Source of the DNA: Calothrix sp. PCC 6303
GTDB taxonomy: Bacteria > Cyanobacteriota > Cyanobacteriia > Cyanobacteriales > Nostocaceae
DNA: 64,000 bases
Direction of reading: 5' to 3'
NCBI RefSeq assembly: GCF_000317435.1
Contig: NC_019751.1
Span: 3,410,001 to 3,474,000 of the forward strand
Position 1 is the stretch's first letter, and every line of letters starts with the position of its first letter. Under the pieces are notes generated by a model, which was given only the letters and a program-made list of their open reading frames with translations, had not been told where the DNA came from and ran no database searches. Of this stretch, positions 16,675 to 25,280 are shown in pieces. Position numbers and translations under genes: made by a program.

Positions 16675-16711
16675 AGCTCCCCAATTTCTTCGAGAAGTGG
16701 AGGAGCTTTTT
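16675..16711. terminator. Hairpin downstream of the aminotransferase gene
   Basis: AGCTCCCCAATTTCT pairs imperfectly with AGAAGTGGAGGAGCT across TCG, and TTTTTG follows on the plus strand. The U-run serves plus-strand transcripts; on the minus strand it is only a hairpin, so its role is unclear. Confidence 0.4.
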
Positions 16712-16731
16712 GTTCGTAACCATAACCAAAT

Positions 16732-17916
16732 TTAAGTAAAACGAATTCCAGCTTTTTTCAATCTAGCCAACGCTTCACCCAAGCGATCGCATTCTGCAAT
16801 TAAGCTTATTCTCACGTACCCTTCTCCACCTGAACCAAAGGCGTTTCCGGGTGTCACCACAACACCAGTATTTTGTAATACATCCAATGCAAAATCTGTA
16901 GATGACTGTCCGGTTGGGCAGGGAACCCAGGCGTACATTGTCGCTTGGGTTTTAGGAATATTCCAGCCCAATTCGGCTAATCCTTTGATGAGGAAATCAC
17001 GGCGGGTGCTGTATCGATTTTGCACCTCCTGGAGGTAACTATCGGGAAGTTGGAGGGCTGTTTCGGCGGCTGATTGGAGGGCGGCGAAGATGCCATAATC
17101 AAGGTTGGTTTTCAAGGTTCGCAATCCCTGAATCACATGGCGATTACCCACCACAAAGCCGACGCGCCAACCTGCCATATTATAGGTTTTGGACATGGTG
17201 TGAAATTCGACACCGATATCTTTGGCACCGGGGATTTCTAATAAGCTGGTGGGTTGATAACCATCAAAGGCTAATTCGGCGTAGCACAAGTCATGTACTA
17301 AGAGGATTTCATGTTTGCGGGCAAAGGCAACGATTTCCTCGAAGAATTCACGGGGGGCTGTGGCGGCTGTGGGGTTACTGGGATAATTGAAGTAGAGAAT
17401 TTTGGCTTTTTCGGCGACTTCTTCGGGAATTGCGGCTAAATCGATTAACCAGTTGTTTTCTGGTTTGAGGATTAAACTGTAGACGTTGCCGCCAGCGATG
17501 AGGGGTCCCCGGAAGTGAACGGGGTAGGATGGGGAAGGTACGAGGACTAAATCACCGGGGTTGATGTATGCTAGTGCCAAATGCCCTAAGCCTTCTTTGG
17601 AACCCAATAATGGTAAAGCTTCGCTATCTGGGTTAAGGGTGACACCATAACGGCGATGGTACCAGTTGGTGATGGCGCGCCGAAAGTTGGCGGTGCCTTC
17701 AAAGGGGGGATAACCGTGGTTTGCGGGATTTTTTAGGGCTTCAATTGCGGCATCAATTACAGGTTGGGGTGTGGCACCATCGGGGTTTCCCATCCCTAAA
17801 TCAATCAAATCTAATCCCTGTTCTCTGGCTTTTGCCTTGAGTTCATCCAACCTAGCAAAGGGATATGCTGGTAACTTCTTAATGCGTTCAGCAGGGGTAA
17901 TCCAATCTAAACTCAT
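16732..17916 (-). CDS. PLP-dependent class I aminotransferase (aspartate/LL-DAP aminotransferase type)
   Basis: A 394-residue fold-type I aminotransferase, of usual length. It has the N-terminal arm (WITPAERIKKLPAYPFARLD), LGMGNPDGATP, the substrate loop GYPPFEGTANFRRA, the Asn/Asp/Tyr cofactor residues (YFNYPSNPTAA, VHDLCYAEL), the Schiff-base Lys in MSKTYNMAGWRVGF and the C-terminal Arg in GEGYVRISL. The subfamily is usually annotated as aspartate or LL-diaminopimelate aminotransferase. The start overlaps the stop of the upstream dehydrogenase gene (ATGA), so the two are cotranscribed and perhaps act in one pathway. The actual amino donor is unknown. Confidence 0.85.
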   Translation of the reverse strand: MSLDWITPAERIKKLPAYPFARLDELKAKAREQGLDLIDLGMGNPDGATPQPVIDAAIEALKNPANHGYPPFEGTANFRRAITNWYHRRYGVTLNPDSEALPLLGSKEGLGHLALAYINPGDLVLVPSPSYPVHFRGPLIAGGNVYSLILKPENNWLIDLAAIPEEVAEKAKILYFNYPSNPTAATAPREFFEEIVAFARKHEILLVHDLCYAELAFDGYQPTSLLEIPGAKDIGVEFHTMSKTYNMAGWRVGFVVGNRHVIQGLRTLKTNLDYGIFAALQSAAETALQLPDSYLQEVQNRYSTRRDFLIKGLAELGWNIPKTQATMYAWVPCPTGQSSTDFALDVLQNTGVVVTPGNAFGSGGEGYVRISLIAECDRLGEALARLKKAGIRFT

Positions 17917-19103
17917 AGTTCCACCTCTTGATTTATTACCCTGACTGGAAGACGATTTATTGAATCTTTAGCATCTGTGGGGGCGGTAGTTGACACCATG
18001 GCTGCCAAAAGTTGTTCTGGGGAGACTTTGAATGGTAGTCGATGGATGTCTGATTTTTCTTCTAGGGCGATTTCGACAGCTTGTTGAAGTTGTTTGATGG
18101 TGACTTCAGCGAGTCCTAGTTCTTCTAGGTTCCGTGGTAAGCCAATCTCGCTGTAGAATTTGAGCAGTTGTTGGCGTGAGGTAGCTGCTAGTTGATTGTT
18201 TTGCAGCATTTCTTCTAAGCGGAGTTGGACTAAGATACCGAAGGCGACTTTTTCACCATGGATACTGCCATGTCCGCAAATATGCGTTAGTCCATTATGC
18301 ACTGCATGGGCGGCAACTGTGCGGCATTGGGCACCACCAAGTCCACCAATTACCCCGGCAAGGAGTACTGATGCGTCAACCACTTCGCGCCAAGCATCAC
18401 CACCAGGTTCTTGGAGGGCTGCGGCTGATTTTTGGAATAGGATATCTCGTAACACCCTGGCTTGTTGCACTGCCGCAATAATTAAAGTTTGTTCCGAATC
18501 TCCACTACTAACAGAGGCTTCGTACCATTTAGCGATCGCATCTCCAATTCCAGCCACTAAAGTCCGTTGGGGGGCTGTTTTTACTAAGTCGTAATCCAGA
18601 ATTAGTAAGTCGGGACAACGGGCTAAACTGACATCGTAGAGAAATGCCCCGGCATCAGAATATACGTTAGATAAAGCTGTCCAAGCTGCACATGTTGCGG
18701 CTGAGGTGGGAATTGTCACCACAGGTAGATGCAGTTGATGGGCGATTAATTTGGATGTATCTAAGGCTTTTCCACCACCGACACCAACAATCACATCAGC
18801 ATTGTGTTCCTCGGCTGCTTGACGCAGGGTTTCTAAACTGACTTCGCTACAATCTGGGCTATAAAAAGCTTTGGCAACTTCTAGGGTATTGCTTTTAAAT
18901 AGCGGTTGTAACTGGGATTTGGTTTTGTTGAATGTGTTTTCGCCAGCAATCACTAGAGGGCGTTTTCCCAATCTAGCGATTTCATCAGCAGCTTGTTGTA
19001 ACACCTGGGAACCACGGATAACCCTTGCAGGTGCAACACTAAGAAAATATAAAGGATCTGAAGTTTGAGTAGACAACTTTCCTGTTAAAGATTTAATACT
19101 CAT
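17913..19103 (-). CDS. Iron-containing alcohol dehydrogenase family (glycerol dehydrogenase-like)
   Basis: A 396-residue group III dehydrogenase. GVGGGKALDTSK is the NAD-binding loop; TIPTSAATCAAWT follows. Metal ligands appear as Asp in VAGIGDAIAKWYE and His in HAVHNGLTHICGHGSIHGE. The family oxidises alcohols or polyols, or reduces aldehydes, with NAD(P). The 4-bp overlap with the aminotransferase gene suggests a two-gene operon, possibly for reductive amination chemistry (inference). Homologues in other filamentous cyanobacteria are of similar length. The substrate is unknown. Confidence 0.85.
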   Translation of the reverse strand: MSIKSLTGKLSTQTSDPLYFLSVAPARVIRGSQVLQQAADEIARLGKRPLVIAGENTFNKTKSQLQPLFKSNTLEVAKAFYSPDCSEVSLETLRQAAEEHNADVIVGVGGGKALDTSKLIAHQLHLPVVTIPTSAATCAAWTALSNVYSDAGAFLYDVSLARCPDLLILDYDLVKTAPQRTLVAGIGDAIAKWYEASVSSGDSEQTLIIAAVQQARVLRDILFQKSAAALQEPGGDAWREVVDASVLLAGVIGGLGGAQCRTVAAHAVHNGLTHICGHGSIHGEKVAFGILVQLRLEEMLQNNQLAATSRQQLLKFYSEIGLPRNLEELGLAEVTIKQLQQAVEIALEEKSDIHRLPFKVSPEQLLAAMVSTTAPTDAKDSINRLPVRVINQEVEL

Positions 19104-19189
19104 ATAACTAACTCTTTAAATTGTAACATTTATGTATATTTTATAAAATTAAGAATAATTAGGGCTTTTCGTTGAGATTTTCAAACCCT

Positions 19190-19219
19190 GGTAGAGAGAC
19201 GTAAAATTTTACGTCTCTA
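19190..19219. repeat. Perfect 30-bp palindrome of the GTAGAGACGT type
   Basis: GTAGAGAGACGTAAA and its exact mirror. It resembles the core of the MITE families but lacks their long arms. It lies between ycf51 and the dehydrogenase gene and could act as a hairpin terminator for ycf51. Confidence 0.6.
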
Positions 19220-19244
19220 CATGTTTCCTATTCCCTATTCCCTG

Positions 19245-19796
19245 TTAGCTGTTTTCATCTGCATACACACCAGGTTTCTGTTCTGCATCTTTGGGTAATT
19301 GGGTAAACTTATCTTGATAGACATTTACTACCATTGTGCTATCGTTTCGGTCAGTAAGCGATCGCTTAAGTTCTCCGAGGAATAAAGGTGTAGAAACGCC
19401 TTTTTCTGGATGTACCACAGTTCGCGCGCGAATTGTTAGTTGAGTATCACCCATTGCCATGCGTCCATAGGAGTAGAAATCACTAGCTGCTTGACGGAGA
19501 GTTGCATCTAATTCCACGGGGGTAATTTTTGGGGAAATAGCAATTACAGTTTGTGTTGCCCCATTGTCATAAACTCTGGTGTAGCGCTTTGCACCGGGAA
19601 TAACCGCACGACTCAACGGTGCTAACGATAAGGCAAATAAACCAGCTGTTAAAACTATCATGAAGCCTGTTGCACCTACCAACCGGAAGCGAATTCCCCA
19701 TTTAAGGACAAAACCCAAACCCAGGAGGACGGCAAATGCTAAGGTTGCAATACCCGACCATTGGGTATATTGCAGAAAATCAGTTGGTGTGGGCAT
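19245..19796 (-). CDS. ycf51: Ycf51 family membrane protein
   Basis: A 183-residue protein with the Ycf51/DUF2518 layout: two N-terminal hydrophobic helices (ATLAFAVLLGLGFVLKWGI and GATGFMIVLTAGLFALSLAP), then a soluble domain with PGAKRYTRVYDNGATQTVIA and TPVELDATLRQAASDFYSYG. The family is conserved in cyanobacteria and some plastids; its function is unknown. It is encoded alone, upstream of the dehydrogenase/aminotransferase pair on the same strand, with a palindrome between. Confidence 0.9.
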   Translation of the reverse strand: MPTPTDFLQYTQWSGIATLAFAVLLGLGFVLKWGIRFRLVGATGFMIVLTAGLFALSLAPLSRAVIPGAKRYTRVYDNGATQTVIAISPKITPVELDATLRQAASDFYSYGRMAMGDTQLTIRARTVVHPEKGVSTPLFLGELKRSLTDRNDSTMVVNVYQDKFTQLPKDAEQKPGVYADENS

Positions 19797-19861
19797 AGGA
19801 ATTTACTAACGATCTCTAAGTTTGGCATGACACTGTAGGATCATTTTACTGGGATTGGGCG

Positions 19862-19936
19862 CTCAAAGTCCCAGGTATTTATTCTGAATCGCAAAATTCA
19901 ATTGGAATTATGAGTCTATCTTTGAAAGAATTACTA
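19862..19936 (+). repeat. 75-bp direct repeat, left copy (promoter and start of antitoxin gene)
   Basis: Differs from 20661-20735 at one base. It spans the leader and the first nine codons of the antitoxin gene. The two copies flank the module. Confidence 0.9.
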
Positions 19937-20161
19937 AAGCAAGCAGGACAATTAACCAAAGAAGAACAATTAGAGTTGATTAGTTGCATTGCTGATGGAT
20001 TAAGAAGCAACAATTCACCATCGTTAGAAAACAAGCATACTATTACCGAGTTTCGAGGTGTTGCCAAGAATTTGCTAAATGAAATAGATGCTACTGAGTA
20101 TGTTAATAGCCTTCGAGGTGAGTGGGAAGAGCGGGAGAATAAATTGAGAGAAGGTTTATGA
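19910..20161 (+). CDS. Putative antitoxin of a PIN-toxin module
   Basis: An 83-residue charged protein beginning MSLSLKELLKQAGQLTKEEQ, with a helical N-terminus of the short-antitoxin type and an acidic C-terminus (SLRGEWEERENKLREGL). I do not recognise a DNA-binding fold with confidence. It overlaps the toxin gene by 4 bp (ATGA), which is the main evidence for its role. Its first codons are duplicated at 20710-20735 without the rest of the gene. Confidence 0.75.
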   Translation: MSLSLKELLKQAGQLTKEEQLELISCIADGLRSNNSPSLENKHTITEFRGVAKNLLNEIDATEYVNSLRGEWEERENKLREGL

Positions 20162-20604
20162 AAGTTGAGATAGCTTTAGAAACAATTTCTCAGGTCTTTA
20201 TCGATACAGCACCTGTAATTTATTATATCGAAGGTTCAACAAGCTTTTTTACGGTAGTTGATGCCTTTTTTCAGGGCTTGCTATTAAGAAGTATCAAAGC
20301 AATTGTTTCTCCTGTAACGCTTGCAGAGTGTTTAGTAATGCCTGTGAGATTGAAGAATCCTGAAGTACAGCAAAGCTTCATCAATTTTTTGACAAATACT
20401 AAAGAAATCGAAACGGTAAATATTGATGAAACTGTCGGTAGACAAGCGGCTGAATTAAGGGTGAGCTATGGGTTGAAATTACCAGATGCGCTACAGATAG
20501 CTGTAGCAATTAGAACAGGATGTGATTGTTTTTTGACTAACGATGCAGCTTTGAAACGAGTTACAGAAATACAAGCTTTAGTTTTGGGGGAATTGGAGAT
20601 ATGA
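20158..20604 (+). CDS. vapC: PIN-domain toxin (VapC type)
   Basis: A 148-residue PIN-domain protein. Acidic metal-binding residues appear in FIDTAPVIYYIEG (first Asp), SPVTLAECLVMP (Glu), YGLKLPDALQIAVAI (Asp) and DCFLTNDAALKR (Asp), the order seen in VapC ribonucleases that cut tRNA or rRNA. It is preceded, with a 4-bp overlap, by its antitoxin, and the pair is flanked by 75-bp direct repeats. All expected catalytic residues are present, so it is probably functional. The RNA target cannot be predicted. Confidence 0.88.
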   Translation: MKVEIALETISQVFIDTAPVIYYIEGSTSFFTVVDAFFQGLLLRSIKAIVSPVTLAECLVMPVRLKNPEVQQSFINFLTNTKEIETVNIDETVGRQAAELRVSYGLKLPDALQIAVAIRTGCDCFLTNDAALKRVTEIQALVLGELEI

Positions 20605-20660
20605 GTATACAATCGGGATTTCCGCCAAAAGATACCAACTGAAAAGAAGTGTTAAGGAGA

Positions 20661-20735
20661 CTCAAAGTCCCAGGTATTTATTCTGAATCCCAAAATTCAA
20701 TTGGAATTATGAGTCTATCTTTGAAAGAATTACTA
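20661..20735 (+). repeat. 75-bp direct repeat, right copy (orphan antitoxin start)
   Basis: Repeats the leader and first nine codons of the gene at 19910, then breaks off and runs into the 3' end of mazF on the opposite strand. This is either a duplication scar or what a deleted second module leaves behind. Confidence 0.9.
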
Positions 20736-21080
20736 CAAAATTAACGGTTCAATTTTTGCCTGCACTTCCTCAACGATATCTTTTGAAACCAATTCAACAA
20801 ACTGAACGTCACGGACTTTCCAGTCCAAACACTTGATTTGATCGGCAAGAATCACACCTTGAATCTGCAACTCAGACGGCAAAATAACTTCAAAGGGATA
20901 TCCTTTCTGCTGTTTAGTGATGGGCATAAACAGTGCCAGAGAACTTTTTGCGTTGTAACTACGAGGTGAAAGCACAAAAGCAGGGCGATGCCCCCTTTGT
21001 TCACGACTTTTGGTTGGATTAAAATCCAGATAGACGATATCTCCCCGGTCTGGGATATAAGGATTTGATGGTGTTACCAA
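20733..21080 (-). CDS. mazF: MazF-type endoribonuclease toxin
   Basis: A 115-residue PemK/MazF-fold protein: DRGDIVYLDFNPTKSREQRG with the conserved GDI.YLDF.P..G.EQ.G.RP pattern, HRPAFVLSPRSYN, ALFMPITKQQKGYPFEVILP and IQGVILADQIKCLDW. MazF enzymes cut single-stranded mRNA at short sequences. It is translated from an overlapping start after mazE (7-bp overlap). The 3' end touches the truncated repeat at 20661-20735, but the protein looks complete. Confidence 0.92.
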   Translation of the reverse strand: MVTPSNPYIPDRGDIVYLDFNPTKSREQRGHRPAFVLSPRSYNAKSSLALFMPITKQQKGYPFEVILPSELQIQGVILADQIKCLDWKVRDVQFVELVSKDIVEEVQAKIEPLIL

Positions 21081-21316
21081 GCTTCATTCCCCATAGCAAT
21101 CCCACTCTCAACCTCAGTATGGAGATTTTCTGGCGTGATTTCCGAAATCAGTTCATCTAGGGAGTACCGCTTTCTGATTCTAGGTTTGATGACTAGATTG
21201 CCATCGATCACCACAAGATCAACCTCAACGCCTTCTGTTAACTGGATTTCTTTAGCTAAGTGCTGGGGAAGTCGAATGGCTAGACTATTTCCCCACTTTG
21301 CAACTGTCGCAACCAT
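21074..21316 (-). CDS. mazE: MazE-type antitoxin (AbrB/SpoVT fold)
   Basis: An 80-residue protein with the swapped-hairpin DNA-binding start VATVAKWGNSLAIRLPQHLA, EIQLTEGVEVDLVVIDGNLV, and an acidic C-terminal tail (ISEITPENLHTEVESGIAMG) expected to wrap around MazF. It lies immediately upstream of mazF. Such complexes usually repress their own promoter, which would lie in 21317-21420. Confidence 0.92.
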   Translation of the reverse strand: MVATVAKWGNSLAIRLPQHLAKEIQLTEGVEVDLVVIDGNLVIKPRIRKRYSLDELISEITPENLHTEVESGIAMGNEAW

Positions 21317-21806
21317 AGGTTAAACCTTACCTTTAGGTTAATTAGACCACTGTAATTTGATCTCTTGGTGAGATGTATATACAGAGTATCTACATTGTAG
21401 CGACTTGGCAAAAGCTTGACAATTATTCAGAGCAAAGAGAACTGAAATTTACAGCTATTTTCAGGTAAATAGACCACGTTGTAAGGGTTTAGCAATACTC
21501 ATTGGTGTCAACTTAAGCTAGAGATAGCTTCTTTCATAGCTTTGTCACCCACCTTGGAATGAATTCCAAGGCTAATAGTTCAAGTCTACTAAAGCAGACT
21601 AAGAATTTTGAGGGATATTTAGTCATCTACCCTTCGGGAACACTTCGTGTAAAAGATGACTTTTGCGATTAGACTGGGAATGAATTCCCAGTCTGACTAT
21701 GAGTTTCGCGTTTAGTTGACACGTATGAGTAATGCGCTTTACCCCTACGGTTGATGTGGTTCAAATAGGTGAAAACTGCTGTATTACTTGTTTTTAAGCC
21801 CTTTCC
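21317..21806. other. 490-bp intergenic region with two related palindromes
   Basis: Contains CCTTGGAATGAATTCCAAGG (21552-21571) and a 24-base palindrome centred on GGGAATGAATTCCC (21671-21694), with short hairpins in between (AGTCTACTAAAGCAGACT; CATC...GATG). The two palindromes appear to be the ends of one about 143-bp element. No gene is visible. Confidence 0.6.
21552..21694. repeat. Element bounded by GGAATGAATTCC palindromes
   Basis: Both ends are palindromes sharing GGAATGAATTCC, and the interior (AGTCTACTAAAGCAGACT and a hairpin around 21625-21655) can fold. No coding capacity. Possibly a small dispersed repeat of cyanobacteria. Confidence 0.45.
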
Positions 21807-24398
21807 CTATTGCCTCACACCATCTAAGTCTTGCCATGCTTTAACTAAATTTCCCTGCATTAAAGCTGCAACACCTGATAAAGCTTTAATTTCCTTTTGA
21901 TTCGGATTTTTTGCCAAAGCTGGTTGAAGTGACTTTTCGGCGGCATGGGGCTGAAAGTTGTATAGTTGGACAAATGCTAAATATGCCCAGGAGTTGGGAT
22001 TTTCAGCATCGATTTTAGTGACTTTGGTGAGGGATGCGATCGCTTCTTCTACTCGACGCTGTAAAATGTTGGTGAATGCCACTGTGTAGGCTAAGTTTTT
22101 ATCGTCGCCAAATTTCTGTAAGCGGTATTGGGCTGCTAATCTGGTGGGAACAAGATAGTCTTGGGTAGGATCATACTGGTTTATTCTGCCTATCTCCGCA
22201 AATATTTGATCGATTGCTGTGATTCCTTGGGGTAAAGTTGCTGCTAGTTGGCGAAATTGGGTTGCTAAATCTAGTTCGGGTGCAGGGGTGGGGGTTGCAG
22301 TAGAATCTATTGTCAAAGTTGTATTTGGGACATTTATTTGGTAACTTTCCCCAGAAATCCGGTTCAAGTAAGTTGCCACTAAGTTGTAATTTCCTGGTTG
22401 CACCTGTGCAGGTGCAAACATCGCTGTATGCTCTTTAACTTGGAAACTTTGGGAAGGAGGGATTTTAATGCCTTGGGTTAAATTCCCAAATCCAATATTA
22501 TGGTCATGGATAATATATTCTCCAGATTTTTTCGATGTCGGGGATTCCCAAGTGAGTAAAACTAAGCCGTTTTTCAACTCTTCAAAATTACCTATCCAAG
22601 TATAAGTTACAGGAATTGCCACACCTGGGGGAGTTGTTGCCGGGATATCTATTTGGGAAAGGGAAATTTTCGGGTTTGCTGGAACTTCCACCACAGCAAC
22701 CTCTACCGGAGGTACTTTTTGTTGATAGAGTTTGATGCTGTCACCATTTTCTAACTTCCAAGTGCGATTAATTTGGAAATCTGGTGATTTTTCCAGTAAT
22801 CTGGCAATTTTAGCTTGGGAATCGGGAACTGAACCTTGTTGTCCTGTTTTCGTAACAAACCAAGAAAGCGATCGCATATCTTGTTTGATATAGTTTTCTT
22901 TGACTCCTACTTGCCTGCCATATACTCGGAAGGATTCTAAAGCACCATAATAATTGAGATTATGTTGGTTAAATTCCAAAGTTGAAGGCAAAACCCCCAA
23001 AGTTGAACGTAAGTATGGCTGAGTGCGAGTAATTTGCTGAATAATTTCTCGGTGTGGTAATTCAGCTTTGAACTCAGGATGATGTTGAATTTTTGGGCTT
23101 AATGTCTGCGTTAATACATTGCCAATTCCACCACCTACGGGAAATAAGTTAAATAACATCAGCAAAATCCCTACAACCAAGGTACCCCAGCGTATTCGCT
23201 TTCCCAGTAAGCTTTGACTTCGAGTTAAAGCGTATGCTAAAAATACTGATAGTACAGGTAAATAAGGTATTGCGTAACGATCATCCTTATTCACATTTAG
23301 AGATGATAAAAAATAGGCACCAACTAGGAAAACTATTGGTAACTGAAGTGATTTAAATCTTTGTTCTAATCTTTTTATATATGCTTTTGATATTCCTCTA
23401 CGTCCCCAAAATAGCAGTAGCACCGAAATTGGAATTAACAATAAAGGCAAACTAACTTGATGCGGTAATTGCTGCCAATAAAAAGTCCATGCTTCTATTG
23501 TATTCAAGGGCGCGTCACCTTCTGCGATCGCTGAATCAATTGTTGCCCTTTTTCCCGATGTCAACACAGTTAACCAGTTGGTGCGATACCAACCACCAAA
23601 TATCCAGCTAGATACCCACAAACCAGTAATAAGTTGGAGTAATTTAATCCATTTGCGTTTCCACAAACACCCCAAACCAATCCAAACTATAGGTGTAAAT
23701 AGAAAAATGATGGCAGTTTGCTTCAGTAATAAAGCTAAACCCAGGGAAATACCAAAAATTACGGCAAAAATCCAATTTATAAATAGTTTTCCCCCCTCTC
23801 TCCCTCTCTCCCTTTCTTCCCACAATATCAAGCAAAAAAAACTCAAAGTTACCGCCGCAGCTAAGGGATAATCGAGAAGGAAATCAAGACGATATCGATA
23901 AAGTCCTGGTAAAATTTGGCATAATCCCGCTGCAACTAAACCTACAGTTTCGTTAAATAACAGCTTCCCCAAACCAAAAACTGAAGCTAATAACACCGCA
24001 CTAAATAGCAACATTACCAAAGTTGCTTGATCTTCACCAGTCCCAAAAATATTTTGAACCCAAGCCCCTAAAATATAAGTTAACGGGGGAATCTTCGACG
24101 ATAGCAACCATAAACTTCGCCACCATTCATTATCACCCCAGCGTGGAGTTTGGAGAGCTTGTAGATAATTTAACGTCCCCGTGAGGTAGTCAGCTTGATC
24201 CCAACCTGGTGTAGAATTATCTAATTCAAACCAAATGCGATCGCATAACGCACCCGCAAACCAAATTAAGCTGAGAATTACCCAGTTACTAGTCAAAATT
24301 TTCGGGAAACGCTGAATCACACCAAACACCTTTTGAAGGGAAAGCGACTTAATATCAATAGCTTTTACTCTAATCGAAGTTAAAAATAACCACATCAT
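21807..24398 (-). CDS. GT39-like membrane glycosyltransferase with C-terminal TPR region
   Basis: An 863-residue protein. The first about 430 residues hold roughly ten membrane helices and a PMT/ArnT-like luminal loop (DNSTPGWDQADYLTGTLNYL), with the acidic motif expected for lipid-linked sugar transfer. Next is a soluble beta-rich domain (about 560-690, VTYTWIGNFEELKNGLVLLT) and finally TPR-like helices (NPNSWAYLAFVQLYNFQPHA). A low-complexity stretch EERERGREGGK near residue 195 comes from a CT/GA-rich microsatellite (23788-23818). Sugar and acceptor are unknown. The gene is alone, with repeat sequence upstream. Confidence 0.75.
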   Translation of the reverse strand: MMWLFLTSIRVKAIDIKSLSLQKVFGVIQRFPKILTSNWVILSLIWFAGALCDRIWFELDNSTPGWDQADYLTGTLNYLQALQTPRWGDNEWWRSLWLLSSKIPPLTYILGAWVQNIFGTGEDQATLVMLLFSAVLLASVFGLGKLLFNETVGLVAAGLCQILPGLYRYRLDFLLDYPLAAAVTLSFFCLILWEERERGREGGKLFINWIFAVIFGISLGLALLLKQTAIIFLFTPIVWIGLGCLWKRKWIKLLQLITGLWVSSWIFGGWYRTNWLTVLTSGKRATIDSAIAEGDAPLNTIEAWTFYWQQLPHQVSLPLLLIPISVLLLFWGRRGISKAYIKRLEQRFKSLQLPIVFLVGAYFLSSLNVNKDDRYAIPYLPVLSVFLAYALTRSQSLLGKRIRWGTLVVGILLMLFNLFPVGGGIGNVLTQTLSPKIQHHPEFKAELPHREIIQQITRTQPYLRSTLGVLPSTLEFNQHNLNYYGALESFRVYGRQVGVKENYIKQDMRSLSWFVTKTGQQGSVPDSQAKIARLLEKSPDFQINRTWKLENGDSIKLYQQKVPPVEVAVVEVPANPKISLSQIDIPATTPPGVAIPVTYTWIGNFEELKNGLVLLTWESPTSKKSGEYIIHDHNIGFGNLTQGIKIPPSQSFQVKEHTAMFAPAQVQPGNYNLVATYLNRISGESYQINVPNTTLTIDSTATPTPAPELDLATQFRQLAATLPQGITAIDQIFAEIGRINQYDPTQDYLVPTRLAAQYRLQKFGDDKNLAYTVAFTNILQRRVEEAIASLTKVTKIDAENPNSWAYLAFVQLYNFQPHAAEKSLQPALAKNPNQKEIKALSGVAALMQGNLVKAWQDLDGVRQ

Positions 24399-24470
24399 CC
24401 TATGTGATACTTTTAGGACTGACGCAACTGGTGTATGAAACCTCGTCTAGCTTGAAAACCTTCGTTTTCT

Positions 24471-24532
24471 GACAAGATTGTGAGTAGGCATAGCCAGCCC
24501 TACGGGCTTATGCTACGCGTCTACGCAATGAC
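24471..24532. repeat. GACAAGATTGTGAGTAGGC repeat (copy 1)
   Basis: Runs from GACAAGATTGTGAG to ACGCAATGAC and shares AGCCAGCCCTACGGGCTTAT with 34596-34701. The reverse-strand end reads GTCATTGCGT, linking it to the GTCATTGCG family. Confidence 0.75.
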
Positions 24533-24601
24533 ATATTTGAGAACTAATAAACTCCAGGTTTCAACATGGATAAGGTTTTATAAAGTAATTTCCAAACTTC
24601 T

Positions 24602-25198
24602 TTACTCTTCGCTATCTTCAAAATTTATTTTTGCATATATATCTTTCAAAGCAATTTGAAAATCAACCGAATTTAACTTCAAAACAGTATCTTCACCTTC
24701 ATATTCCTGGAAAAGCCATTGTGCTTCAGCTTGTTTACTGTATTGTTCAATTGAAAAACTATACTGATCGATTAATATATATTCTTGGAAACTGGGGATT
24801 GAACGGTAATACTTAAACTTGTCTACCTTATCATAATTTTTAGTAGAGTTTGATAAAACTTCAATGATAACTAGGGGATTTGTAACCGTTATTTTCTTGC
24901 TTCCCTGATATACAGGCTCACCTTGAATAATTATGATGTCGGGATATGTATATATTTGAAATTGAGATATCCAAAGTTTGACATCATTGATATATGTATC
25001 ATAATCTTGACCATTGATATTGTCTGGAAATTTTTTGTAAAAGTTTCCAGCAATTTTATTATGATTGGTAGTTCCTCCAGTCATTGGTCTGATTTCCCCG
25101 TTTATATATTCATTTCTAAATTCTGCTTTTTCCTCAAGTTGCAAATACTCTTCTGTGGTGTAGGAACGTTTCTCTGTTTGTAGTACCATTTTTGTCAC
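24602..25198 (-). CDS. Uma2 family (DUF820) putative restriction-like endonuclease
   Basis: A 198-residue PD-(D/E)XK-fold protein. The N-terminus has the family pattern YTTEEYLQLEEKAEFRNEYI with NGEI, then TTNHNKIAGN, the catalytic Asp in YTYPDIIII, and NPLVIIEVLSNSTKNYDKVD as the E-x-V...DK core. Uma2 genes are present in tens of copies in many filamentous cyanobacteria; some travel with transposons, but their role is unclear. It is encoded alone between the GT39-like and TetR genes. Confidence 0.88.
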   Translation of the reverse strand: MTKMVLQTEKRSYTTEEYLQLEEKAEFRNEYINGEIRPMTGGTTNHNKIAGNFYKKFPDNINGQDYDTYINDVKLWISQFQIYTYPDIIIIQGEPVYQGSKKITVTNPLVIIEVLSNSTKNYDKVDKFKYYRSIPSFQEYILIDQYSFSIEQYSKQAEAQWLFQEYEGEDTVLKLNSVDFQIALKDIYAKINFEDSEE

Positions 25199-25280
25199 CT
25201 CTAGTAATTAATGGTGCCAATTCAAAATAATTTTAGCATTGAACTATATTTCCTTTGTCCATGTATATACAGAAATGAAC

